DNA of 64,000 bases from Raphanus sativus (Eukaryota > Streptophyta > Magnoliopsida > Brassicales > Brassicaceae). Shown one piece after another: positions 41,801 to 53,099 of the stretch (position 1 is the stretch's first letter; each line of letters opens with the position of its first letter). A model generated the notes under the pieces. The model had not been told where the DNA came from and ran no database searches. It saw only the letters and a program-made list of their open reading frames with translations. The position numbers and the translations under genes are program-made. The stretch is from NCBI RefSeq assembly GCF_000801105.2, contig NC_079516.1, forward strand, positions 46,418,908 through 46,482,907, given 5' to 3'.

Positions 41801-42093
41801 CATTATAAGGACGTCGTCTTAATCATGCAGGGTTACAGAGCCGTAGTGATAGAAAAAGATAAGAACCCAAAGGTTTAACAAAAAAAACCTCTCCATTTAT
41901 TATATGTGTTTTTTTATATATAAATGTCAATGTCATGAACATTGAATTACAGTGGGAACCGCGGGGACTGGAGGAGATGAAGGATAACATGGTAGAGCAG
42001 TACTTCAAGAGAATGGATGAAGAGAAGGGATGGGAGGATCTAAAGCTTCCTCCAAGGAAAGCCTTGCCTTCTTCAATAATCTCAAAGCTGTGA
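38855..42093 (+). CDS. peroxisomal 3-hydroxyisobutyryl-CoA hydrolase-like (CHY1 family)
   Basis: Crotonase-fold acyl-CoA hydrolase related to CHY1, which acts in peroxisomal valine breakdown. Fourteen exons: 38855-38872, 38951-39031, 39115-39183, 39240-39303, 39374-39459, 39852-39935, 40022-40106, 40179-40264, 40934-41058, 41318-41378, 41472-41570, 41639-41740, 41831-41872, 41953-42093. They join to an intact 380-aa frame. Motifs: [22 protein letters not shown] (oxyanion-hole region), [34 protein letters not shown] and [20 protein letters not shown]. The C-terminus is SKL, a perfect PTS1 peroxisomal signal. The intron after 41058 uses a GC donor (AG/GCAAGT). The nearest Arabidopsis relatives I recall are At2g30650/At2g30660, not neighbours of the other genes here, so this gene has probably moved or the order was rearranged. 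Confidence 0.9.
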
Positions 42094-43231
42094 GTTGGAG
42101 AAGGTAATGGAGTTGATGCGATTGTTCATTGGTTGGCGCTCATCTTCAAATTCTCTCTTTGTTGCTTGTCACACAATCTTCATAGAAGTATTCAGTTAGG
42201 GACACGTATCCCTCCATTTTCTCACTTTTCCTTCCCAACTTTATTTGCTTCCTTTGTTTCATGTATAATTAATAAAATAAGCACATTTCTATTTTTTTTA
42301 ATGCATTCAAAATGTATTCATCTCAAAAGTATTTGTACAAATTAGGATGTAACTTTGTTTGAAATCAAGTTTTTATCGAATAATTACACAGCCTGCAAAA
42401 CGTACCATAGTAGGAACAGAGTTGTTATGTCCCTAGCTTGGTGTACCAACATCTTCAGGATGTAGCTCTACGAGATAGGGTTTAGTTATGAGTAAGGGCA
42501 ACTGAGGAATATTAAAGGGTTTCATTCGTGTTTCAAATGGCGCATCGCACAGACAAAATCAAGACGCTGAGAGTGAGTGAGAGAGATACACAACATTCAC
42601 AAGAGGAATGTTTTTTTTTTTTTTTAAATTTTCTGGCTGATACCAAATTTGATATTCTTTAGATCTGTCTTCTTTACATCGTACGGGCACACAAATTATT
42701 TTCATGGTTAATCCTTAGTTACACAGTTTTTTCTTTCATTTAACATAATATGTGAAAGCTGGTGAATAGTACTCGCAAAAGCTGGTGATTATGGGTTTAT
42801 GCAAAAAATCTGCAAGCTATAGTGAAGAAACTAAGACGCTAAAAGATGTTTTGGGTTTTCAATAATAAATAAGAGAGGGTACAAAGAAGAAACATGTGGT
42901 ATTTAGAAAGAATATATAAGAACACACACACATCACAGCAGAAACCTGAGTTGTTACTCAGTTTCGAGACCGTCTCTGTGTCTGATACGCAATGTGTCTA
43001 TCTTCGCCATTAATTTTTTCTTCTTCTTGCTCCAGCTCCTTTCGCCCGAGTGCAGCTGCAGAAATACCAAAAACATAAAATAAAAAAAAGCTGAGCCACA
43101 TAACAACAGTCAGAAATAGTGTGAGCAACTGTGTAAGTGTTGACACATAAGTGATTCGGTTCACTGTAACAAAGTAAAAAAAGTTTTAACCTTTTGGAGT
43201 ATTGTTAACTTGAATCGTGGATAATTGTTTG
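42094..43231. other. convergent spacer between CHY1-like gene and TOPP1
   Basis: 3' UTRs of two convergent genes. A minus-strand frame at 42958-43164 could look like an extra TOPP1 exon but lies after the TOPP1 stop codon. T-run at about 42610-42626. No other gene. Confidence 0.45.
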
Positions 43232-44899
43232 TCATTGAAACGTAGATCTCTTAATCTCAGACGGCTTTAGAATCTGGAACGAGCACATTAAGCTCTCATC
43301 AATACTCATCATTGCGCCAGCATTGTCAAACTCTCCGCAATAGTTGGGAGCTGAAAACACAGTAACAACCTGTCTTTCCGCAAAGAACTCATAACCATCT
43401 TCAACAACCTAAACCACACACACAAGACCACGAATAACACACTCATTCAGATCAAGCTTGGGCAGTTTTGTTAAAACCACAGAGATATTAAAAAGACCTG
43501 GTGGGCACGACAGATAAGGTCCATGTCATTCTTCTGCAAAAACTCCGCAACTTTGTCAGCTCCAAAAGTATACGAAACGCCACGGTCGTTCGCTCCCCAG
43601 CCTTTGACGTCTCCACTAGGATCCGACCAAAGCAAATCACACACCAAACCCGAGTCAGGGATATCCATGGGGCGCGAGATGCACCTGACCTGGTCCAAGC
43701 TCGTCAGCTCCGGGGAGATCCCACCGTGCATGCACAGTATTCTATCGTCGATCAAGGCGGCCACGGGGAGACAGTTGAAGCAATCCGTGAATATTTTCCA
43801 GAGCCTGACGTTGAACCTGCGTTTGCACTCGTCGTAGAACCCGTAGATACGGTTGATGGAGGCACATTCGTGGTTCCCTCTCAGCAAGAAGAAGTTCTCA
43901 GGGTACTTGATTTTGTAAGCTAGGAGTAGGCATATCGTCTCAAGGCTTTGCTTGCCGCGGTCGACGTAGTCGCCTAGGAAGAGATAGTTGGCGTCAGGAG
44001 GGAAGCCTCCATACTCGAAGAGCCTCAATAGGTCTGAGTACTGCCCATGAATATCACCTGTAAAAGTAAAGACACACAAGTTAAGAAAGACAAAAAAAAA
44101 TGAAGGAGAAACCAATCAAAAACCATATAACTTAACTAGTAAACATATTATACAAAAAATAAAACCTCATAAGTATTTTTTTTTTCTACCATCTACTAAA
44201 AATTATTATAAGGGTTTCTATCCTCATAAGAACATCTGTAAACTCTTGAATTATATCAAAGAACTCGCAGTATAAAAATTCCACCTTTTTACCACCCATT
44301 CGTCTGAAGCTCAAAAACTCTAATATCATGAGAACCAATCAAAAGTCAAACCTCAAAAGAACGTTTCAGAACTCATAATCCTGTTTAAGTGTTATAACGT
44401 AACTACTAAATTTTATTATATAAAGATCTAAACTCATAAGAACATCTATTAATCGTATGAAAGAACTCGCAGTATAAAAATTCCACCTTTTTACCACCGG
44501 TTCGCTTGAATTTTTACAGTTGTGAACTAAAAAGACAATTTTCACCAATTAATTGACTAACTTAAAGGGCCAAAACAACAATTATGCTCGAATTAACAAC
44601 CTAAAAACTAACCAGTTGTTAAATACATATATCTCAACATGCAGTAAAAGAGAGGGAAGAAAGAGACCGCAGATCTTGATGGGAGCTTCGAGTTCGAGGA
44701 GAATGGGTTGTTGAAGAAAGATGTCTTTAGAGACAGCACAGAGCTGTCGGATTTCACCTTCGCTGAGGTGTACTTGTTTCCCCGATCCAGGCCTCGTGTT
44801 CCTAAACTCAACCAATCTCCTGATTATATCGTCCAGAACCGCCGGTTCCATCGCTCGCTTCTGCTGCTCCTGCTCCTGCGCCGGCGGCTTCTCCGCCAT
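43232..44899 (-). CDS. TOPP1: type-1 Ser/Thr protein phosphatase catalytic subunit (TOPP1-like)
   Basis: Catalytic subunit of PP1, a metal-dependent phosphatase in cytosol and nucleus acting with many regulatory subunits. Exons 44668-44899, 43498-44057, 43232-43408; 322 aa. Metallophosphatase motifs are complete: GDIHGQ, GDYVDRG, RGNHE, then the metal-binding CMHGG and RAHQ. The C-terminal [16 protein letters not shown] contains the microcystin-reactive cysteine loop. One unusual residue: GNHEC where PP1 enzymes nearly always have GNHES. The 610-bp first intron is large. The gene lies next to an MTPB1 relic as TOPP1 lies next to MTPB1 in Arabidopsis (At2g29400/29410), supporting TOPP1 rather than another TOPP. 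The start ATG at 44899 gives the expected MAEKP N-terminus. Confidence 0.92.
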
Positions 44900-45091
44900 C
44901 TCCGATTAAAACGAGTGGAGATTTCAAGTGCGAAGCTCTTTGCCTTCGGCGTTGGTGGAGCCCCGAGGAGGAGAAGAGACGACCGGCTCTGTCAGATGAC
45001 TCTGATTGATTTGATTGGTCCTTTTTGTGCAGTTAGTTACTGTGACACTCTTTATTGTTTACGAGACAAAGTGTGTTTTCAGTCGACCTAA

Positions 45092-45145
45092 TGGGCCTTT
45101 TCAGAACTTTTAATGGGCCTTGTATTAGGGCTTTATTCTAGACGG
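45092..45145 (-). promoter_or_regulatory. paired site II (TGGGCC) motifs upstream of TOPP1
   Basis: Two TGGGCC motifs about 20 bp apart (near 45093 and 45114) followed by TTAGGGCT. Paired site II elements about 200 bp upstream of the ATG are typical of constitutively expressed plant genes. Confidence 0.55.
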
Positions 45146-45375
45146 TTCTGTCATTTTTTCTCTTGAACCCAAAATCTTTATAAATTAATATAATTTTATA
45201 ATCTCAGATTAAGTTTTTGATTCAATTAGTATATATCCATAAATGATTATGAAATGAATCATATACCTTATTTTTCAAATCTTTTTTCTACTCTCTCATT
45301 TCAGTAATCTTAGAATAGTCCATCACTACCCTAAAATGGATTCTGTAGGTTATTAATGGGTTTAGGGTTTATTTG

Positions 45376-45640
45376 AAAGACAAACCTGAATCAGTCAGAC
45401 GAGCAGTAATACCTTCAAGAATACTCCTTAGAGAAATTTCTTCTTGCTCTTTTTGAATAATAATGAAGTTGTTAGATTTTGTAGGTTCGTAAATTTCTCT
45501 AGAACGAAGTTCAAACCATATAATTTAGCTTTTTTAGTGATTAGACCTTTCCCAACGGAATATAAACATGTGATTTCCTAGACTCCTACTAAATAATTCA
45601 AGACTTTAACCCTAAGTTAATTGATCTTGCAGATGAAAAA
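45376..45640 (-). pseudogene. relic of SDR exon 1 with upstream sequence (copy 1)
   Basis: On the minus strand, about 45385-45432 reads GGAGTATTCTTGAAGG then TATTACTGCTCG, recognisably the SDR exon 1 sequence that encodes WSLQGMTAL. The rest of the 265-bp block is paralogous to 48237-48575. Only exon 1 and upstream DNA remain here. Confidence 0.55.
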
Positions 45641-45911
45641 GACTTTAACCCTAAGTTAATTGATATTGTTTCAAATCGACTCCCAAAGTATAATCATATA
45701 AATATTTTCAGGTTTTTTGTTTGGTTATAAAAGGTAGTTATAGTTTCACTATCCATTTGTGTTAGTTTGAACTTGATTGAGTATGGAATATAAATTTACA
45801 TTCAAATTTATTTCTCTTCTTTTCTTTGCATAATATTATTAAAGTTTGATCTTTAGTTAACAAAGGACATAAAACTATTTGATGAATTGACACACAAACA
45901 CAAGTCTCGGC

Positions 45912-47169
<1,258 letters not shown>

Positions 47170-47275
47170 TTTTTACTTGCATATGAATAGCAATGACCAC
47201 AGATGCCGCATAACATATATAGATGCTAAGTAAATCAAATATACGTAGCTAATGACGTTTCGTAGAGTTGAAAAA
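47170..47275 (-). promoter_or_regulatory. class-2 SDR promoter (copy F) with TGACG element
   Basis: TGACG at 47253-47257, exactly 84 bp upstream of the ATG, the same spacing as in copy E. Flanking ACGTAGCTAATGACGTTT is nearly the mirror of the copy B promoter. Confidence 0.65.
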
Positions 47276-47378
47276 TCAAGCACTATTTAAAAATGAATTA
47301 GTGACAAAAATTAGAGAGGAAATAGCTAAATGGCAAATGAAAAATAATATTTTAATGTTCTGATTTTTAATGTTACAC

Positions 47379-48023
47379 TAGATTTTGACCCGCGCTTTTG
47401 AAGCGCGGGATATTTTACGATGAAAAATTTCACCAATAATTTAACAAATATTTTGGTTATTTTTAAAGAGTGTGTATTTAAAATATTTTTGCATTTAAAT
47501 CAGTATTTTTAAATTCAACCCGATTGTGATTATACCGGTTAATCCGGAGATCTGACAATCCAATTTATGTTTTTAAAATATTCATATTAAAAATCACTAA
47601 AACCCGAGACTAACCGATTGAACTGATGGATGACCGATATGTAATCTAATTGGATTTAAATTGTAATAGTTTCATAATTTGTAATCTTATAATCGAAATT
47701 TTAAAGTTCACTATTTTGCAATTTATGAAATTATGACGTTTCTACAAAATTTTAAAGAGAAAATGATAGATCTAAAAAAACTAAGATTAATTATTGTATT
47801 ATTTGGAAACATTGATAGTAGTATAAAAAATATATTGTTTAGAAACATTGATAGTAGTATAAAGAAATAAGTATATTGTTTGGAAACATGGATAGTAGTA
47901 TAAAGAAAGGAACATTAGTGACTTAATGTATGTTTAACTATAAAGTATAAAGGTGTATTTAATTTAAAAACTTACAAAATAAATGTTAGGTCCAACATAA
48001 TGTTTCTGTTTTAATAAGATAGA
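47379..48023 (-). mobile_element. non-autonomous Helitron, copy 1 (645 bp)
   Basis: On the minus strand it starts TCTATCTTATTAAAAC and ends with hairpin CCCGCGCTTCAAAAGCGCGG and then CTAG. It sits between host A and T, as expected. The body carries three tandem ~37-bp repeats (47797-47907). Same family as the insertions at 55410 and 60126. Confidence 0.88.
47797..47907. repeat. three tandem ~37-bp repeats inside a Helitron
   Basis: Three units of the type TTTGGAAACATTGATAGTAG plus a TATAAA-rich spacer. Related TGTTTGGAAACA...GATAGTAG words occur near the 5' ends of the other two Helitrons. Confidence 0.85.
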
Positions 48024-48092
48024 TGATGTATTAGTTCATAACATATTAATTGTTTATAAATGTTGAATTTTCGATTAGACGTCCTAACAAAC

Positions 48093-48296
48093 CATACATG
48101 TGATACTAGCTCAAAATCTGGCTAGCTCCTCTATGATGGCATGCCTAAACATCCCACAAAATAAATAAATTCAGGAAAACCTTAAGCAAAATCAGAAAAA
48201 TGGGTAGAAAATATGATGTACCTATATTTTAAGTTAAAAGACAAACCTGAATCAGTCAGACGTCGACGAGCAGTAATACCTTCAAGAATACTCCTT
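48093..48296 (-). pseudogene. relic of SDR exons 1 and 2
   Basis: The minus strand shows the decayed exon 1 (about 48245-48296), an intron-like gap, and then the first part of exon 2 (about 48093-48148; GCATGCCATCATAGAGGAGC, encoding HAIIEELA-like residues). It is truncated next to the Helitron at 47379-48023. A second exon 1 relic exists at 45385. Confidence 0.7.
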
Positions 48297-48575
48297 AGAG
48301 AAATTTCTTCTTCTTCTTTTTTAATAATTATGAAGTTGTTAGATTTTGTAGGTTCGTACATTTTCCTCGGACGAAGTTCAAACCATATAATTTAGCCTTT
48401 TCAGTGATTAGACCTTTCCCAACGGAATATAAACATGTGAGTGATATGTTGGTTAAACCCATTGATATTTGATGCTTACAGTGATTAAAAAAATAACAAT
48501 TATAATATATTTCCTAGAATCCTACTAAATAATTCAAGATTTTAACCCTAAGTTAATTGATCTTGCAGATGAAGA
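48237..48575. repeat. diverged duplicate of 45376-45640
   Basis: Shares the blocks ACAAACCTGAATCAGTCAGA, AACGGAATATAAACATGTGA and AACCCTAAGTTAATTGATCT with 45376-45640 in the same orientation. It has an extra ~70 bp at about 48437-48510. The pair flanks SDR copy F and the Helitron, 2.86 kb apart. Confidence 0.8.
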
Positions 48576-49033
48576 AGCCATGAAACTAACTAGAGACAAC
48601 AAGATGTTAATTGAGAACCAAATTCTTTTTTTTTTCTAGACTGTGTGTTTTTACTCGGCTTCCCTCCCTCCTTTTTTAGATTTGGAGTGATGATATGATT
48701 TCGATAACTTTGTATTTAAAATAAATACAACTGCTTTGTGATGCATATTTGATAATGTTCTTCTTTCTTTTGCAGTAGCCAAGTTATATCCAAATATAAG
48801 AATTGAACGATTTATTTAATGAAAGGATCCAAAAGACGAAAAAACAACACGACCTTGCTGACTTTTCGTCTTTTTTTCTTTTTAGTCTCTTACTTTTGAT
48901 CCAAGAAAATTAGTTGATGCAATATTTTGAAACAAGAAGAGTCGGTCAATTTTGTTAGCCTGAACGCCACCTTTGGTAATACAATAATACAAATCTGAAA
49001 TCACGTACTCAGGCGGCAGACCAAAGAAGCAAA
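48576..49033. other. intergenic
   Basis: AT-rich, no recognised feature. Confidence 0.4.
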
Positions 49034-49835
49034 TCTTATATAATAAAGTAGGCTTTTTTTTCTCTTTGGGGGTTTTAATGCCATGTGGCACACTCTTTTT
49101 AATAATTTTTTTTCTTAATTTATATTTAATAGGTTTTAATGTTAGTTATGAAAGACATTGAATTTTAAAAAATTTCCTCATAAAAACCCAAGCATTTATA
49201 ACAATGTTTTGAACCCGAACCAGAGCCACTGTTGAATCGGTAAACTCTCCAACCCAACATAAATCGGATTTGAGTTTTGTGAAAAAGCCAAAATTTAAAA
49301 TTCCAATTAAAACCTCCAAAAACTCACTGAAACCCAAAACCCGATACTGGTTGCACCACTGGTTGAACCAATAGATAATTTTTTTTAGTTTTAGTTATAT
49401 TTTAAATTATGTTTTATATTCTAAATTTCCAATTATCTTATATAATAAAGTTGAGTTTTTTTCCTCTCTAGGAGGAAACCCAATGTCATCTGGAACACTC
49501 TTTTTAATAATTAAAATATTTTCTTAAATTATATTTAATAGGTTTTAATGTTAATTATGAAAGATATTGGGTTTTTAAACTTTTCCTCATAAAAGCCCAA
49601 GTGTTTATAACAGTATTTTGAATCCGAACCGGAACCACTGTTGAACCGGTAAACTCCGCGACCCAATATAAATCTTGTTTGAGTTTTGTGAAAAAAACCC
49701 AAAATTTAAAACCCCAATTTAAAACCTCAAAAAACTCATTAAAACCCGAAATCCAATACCGGTTACACCACTAGTTGGATCAATTATAATTTTTTTTTAA
49801 AGTTTTTAGTTATGTTTTATATTATAAATTTACAA
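49034..49835 (+). repeat. ~402-bp tandem pair, each unit starting like a Helitron 5' end
   Basis: Unit 1 (49034-49435) and unit 2 (49436-~49835) both begin TCTTATATAATAAAG directly after an A. Both share blocks such as ACTCTTTTTAATAATT, CTCATAAAA-CCCAAG and GAACC-GGTAAACTC. Unit 2 continues into sequence shared with 16030-16690. Confidence 0.75.
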
Positions 49836-50640
49836 TTGTAAAGTTAGATTTTTTTCAGTTTTATTACCGTCTTCCTATTCTTCTACACTACAATTTACGT
49901 TTACAAGGAAGGTGAGTAAGCGTGATCGTGCTCGACCCACACATCCGTAAAACAATCTCAAGGACGATCAAGCTTATTATTCCTGTACATTACAATTTAC
50001 GTTTGCAAGAAAAGTGAGTAGGTTATTTCTTATTTAACTTATAACAAGTCATTACATTTTTAATTTACAGATCAAAAAGAATAAGATCATATGATCATGT
50101 GGATTACAAAACATGTTTTGAATTGTTGAAGAACAAGAACATGGCGAATTGTTGGTAAGTTTTAAAATTTAGAAAAAATTAAAATTAGTTGATGTGATTT
50201 GGTGTTAATTTATTTTTGTTATTGACAATTTACTGATATGATGTTTTAATTCTGGTTTATTTTGCATTGGAAGTTTAATTTATTATTCACATTCGACATA
50301 AATATTTGTGAATTGTATGTCTTGATTTTTTTAGATGTCATAACTCTTATGTTACAAATTTTTTAAATAGTCTAAACTATTTCCTCATATTTTGTATGTC
50401 AAATGAAGATAAAAATATAGAAACCAAGGTTAAGTATTTTCTAAATGTTTTAAGAAAAATAGATAAATATCAAAACTATTATATAAAATTTTCATAGCTA
50501 ATATATTATTATATAATAAAATTAATTCATTTATTAACATACGGTTCATCAGCGGTTGGTCCAATAATTCATTGATCCGATCAATTCAGTGACCCGAACA
50601 ATCGTCAGATTCAGTGTCTGGATAGGGTTTCAGAATCACG
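49836..50640 (+). repeat. dispersed Helitron-like repeat, copy 2
   Basis: Continues from the tandem units and parallels 16300-16690 (TTTTATTACCGTCTTCC, ATTGACAATTTACTG, TTTAATTTATTATTCACATT, AGATGTCATAA). No CTAG-plus-hairpin 3' end located. No coding. Confidence 0.5.
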
Positions 50641-50665
50641 GTTTATAGGTTTTCTTTATATTTGA

Positions 50666-50711
50666 TGTTGACTATGGAGAATAGACCTTCTATGATTCTC
50701 CATAGTCAACA
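50666..50711. repeat. perfect 17-bp inverted repeat with 12-nt loop
   Basis: TGTTGACTATGGAGAAT (50666-50682) and its exact complement ATTCTCCATAGTCAACA (50695-50711) flank AGACCTTCTATG. It would form a strong stem-loop in either strand. Confidence 0.92.
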
Positions 50712-50739
50712 ATCTGTATCACTTTCATAAATTCGACCC

Positions 50740-51190
50740 ACATGATCCGTATGACCAAAAATCTTAAACCCGCATCCGTCCGCCAAAACCCGTGGGTAAA
50801 CCGTCTTATCCGCGGGTAATAATAATTATATTAAAAACTAATTATTTTAATTATATATTATATATTTTAATTATATATTAATTATTTTCATTATATATTA
50901 ATTATTAAAAATAATATTAAAATAATAAATTACAACTAAAATTATAAAAATATTTAATATGTTAATATATTTTTACGAAATATAAAAGAAATAAAAACTT
51001 TTTTTTTAATTTGCGGATCGACGGGTACCCACGACTCATATTCGGCTGACCCGCACCCGCCCCGCTTAAACTAATCTTAACCCACACCCGCACTCGCAGT
51101 TCGAAAATTTTAAACCGATCTACCCGCACCCGCTCCACGGCGGGTCAAACAGAGCGGAGCCTCCGGGATTTGAATTAAATTCCCAGCTCT
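50740..51190. other. GC-rich ACCCGC-word cluster around an AT-rich core
   Basis: Both flanks are rich in ACCCGC/CGGGT words (50745-50815 and 51010-51165), separated by AT-only sequence. This looks like a degraded transposon of unknown class. No matching terminal repeats were established. Confidence 0.35.
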
Positions 51191-51335
51191 ACTAACCACT
51201 ATCAAAAAATTAGAAAATATCATTTTATACATATTTTCATTTCATATTTTTAGAATATTTTATTTACTAAGATCATATAATAAATTATAAATTCATGTAA
51301 CAATACAACATATGAACCCGAATATCACTAGTATA

Positions 51336-51727
51336 CAGTGCCGTCTTAAAAAAAATTTTTGCCTTAGGCGAAACAGAAAATAAAGACCTTTTTATAAAAA
51401 AAAAATCAACTTCTATTTATTATATTTCTCTAAATTAAAGCAAAAAAAATGTGGTACTCAGAAAAAAAAATTGAGAAATGAATTTTTATGTGTAAATTAG
51501 GTTTTGTTAATGAAAATTTGAGAATTGTGAAAGATATTTTTTTTTGTTTTTATTGTATTTAAATTAGGTCTATCTAATCATAAATCTTTTATTATAATTT
51601 TACCTACTAATTGATAATCTAACAAACAAAATAGACCTATTTAATTTGTAAAATAACACTAAAAAAAAATTTAGACCCATGGACCCATGGCAATTGCCCA
51701 TGTTGCCATGGGGTAGAGCCGGCCCTG
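51336..51727. mobile_element. hAT-type MITE, 392 bp
   Basis: Ends CAGTGCCGTC and GAGCCGGCCCTG are inverted repeats. The 8-bp target duplication CTAGTATA lies at 51328-51335 and 51728-51735. The right-hand interior (CATGGACCCATGG, AGACC) matches the left interior of the element at 29628 in opposite orientation. Confidence 0.88.
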
Positions 51728-51735
51728 CTAGTATA

Positions 51736-52359
51736 CCATAAATTATAATATTACTAGGCACAAATATTTAGATTTATTGCCTTTTCTCGTTCTCCTATTA
51801 AAGAAAAAAAAATATTCCTTTTCACCGGCACAGCGACTAAACTTTTTAAAGATTGAAATTTTCCACATTCCGTTAACTTTAACGACCGTTACCCAGATTT
51901 GGAGACATCAATATTTGCTGGATCATCGATACTTTTTGTTTCCTTCTTTTACCTGTAAAAGTTGTTCCTTCTTAGGATTATTATGTCCTAATCACTCACA
52001 TCATGAAACTCAAGATTTCCGAAGAAAATAACATTTCGCTTCTCAGGTTCGTTTTCTTGAAAAAAAATTCAAATCCCTTATCGTAAAAAAATCACAAGAA
52101 TGACCAAAATATTAATTTTCCTCCTCTAAAGCAAGCCTTTGAAACGTATTAACAGCTTACGGAATTGGAACTAATCCGCATTTCAAAACCCGACCATGAC
52201 GATGAAGAAACCGAGTCACCATCACGAACAGCGCGTTTACGAGACAAAAACAATGCGTTTCCGAGTCGAGAGCACGAGAAGACTAAGAAGCATCAATCAT
52301 CCTTCTTTTACCTGATCATCAATTGGAGGTTTTAAGGCCAATATCCTCAGGGTGGTGGG
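51736..52359. other. sequence upstream of MTPB1 relic
   Basis: Possibly the decayed 5' part of the transporter gene: a plus-strand start MTMKKPSHHHEQRV at about 52196 is followed by a stop. I cannot confirm homology. Confidence 0.3.
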
Positions 52360-52640
52360 TTTGTGCAATCTCAAGGTCTCGAGCTGGGAAGCGAATCCAC
52401 GAAACTCTTTCGGGTTTAAACGGCTTGAAGTTTTAGCAGCTTTCTTGTTTGTTTACCTCATATGACATATGGCTCGTCTCTGGAGTCATAATACACGAAA
52501 CCATTCAAAGTGAGAAATCGTCGTCTAAGGAGGTGAATATTATTAACATACAAGGAGCTTGCTTATCTACACGCGATGGCGGATATGATTCAGTCACTTG
52601 GTATAATGATCGGCGGAGGAATCATTTGGGTAAAAAACGT
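52360..52640 (+). pseudogene. MTPB1-like cation efflux (CDF) transporter relic
   Basis: Three consecutive protein pieces of a CDF zinc transporter are visible. SSWEANPRNSFGFKRLEVLA begins at 52379. IWLVSGVIIHETIQ (about 52466-52507) follows after a frameshift caused by a duplicated ATATGAC/ATATGG word. AYLHAMADMIQSLGIMIGGG begins at about 52563 after another one-base shift. The region between the last two pieces (histidine-rich loop) is deleted and the 5' and 3' parts of the gene are missing or unrecognisable. In Arabidopsis MTPB1 (At2g29410) neighbours TOPP1 (At2g29400), so this is a syntenic relic. Confidence 0.8.
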
Positions 52641-52717
52641 AACTCGTTAAAAAAAATTTCTCTTTTTATTTTCCACCCATTATCTTAAAAATCACTGAAA
52701 CTTCACGGTAAGCTAAA

Positions 52718-52950
52718 GGAAAAAAGATCTGTAGCTACACGAACTATCAGCTAATGTATCTAAAACTATCTGAAGTATTATATTGTATCTACAACTACAT
52801 AAACTCTTAGAAATGTATCTGATTAACCATGCGGGGTCTAATTAGATCAAATGAAAACTTCTTGGGGTCAAATCGATTTTTTGACACTTTATTTCACCCA
52901 AACCCAAATCTAAATCCAACCACTAAAACCGATCCGACCCGACCCTTATC
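52718..52950 (+). repeat. MULE left terminal inverted repeat
   Basis: About 233 bp, nearly identical to the complement of 58041-58268. Probably contains the transposase promoter and transposase-binding sites. Confidence 0.93.
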
Positions 52951-53099
52951 CTATATCTAATTAAATTGGGGGAAAAGGAGTATTAGGGTTTCGAATCAAA
53001 GACGAAATCTGATGATTTCGTTTAACTAAAACCGTAAAAGTGCAAAATCGAAGAAAAAAGAAAGATTATCAGAGTGATTCGTCTATTGTAATACAAATC

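Noticed and set aside
42958..43164. Possible extra C-terminal exon of TOPP1 (frame with EEEKINGEDRHIAYQ).
   Set aside because: Exon 3 of TOPP1 has an in-frame TGA at 43232-43234 after KRSTFQ, and the 322-aa product has the expected PP1 length, so this is 3' UTR.
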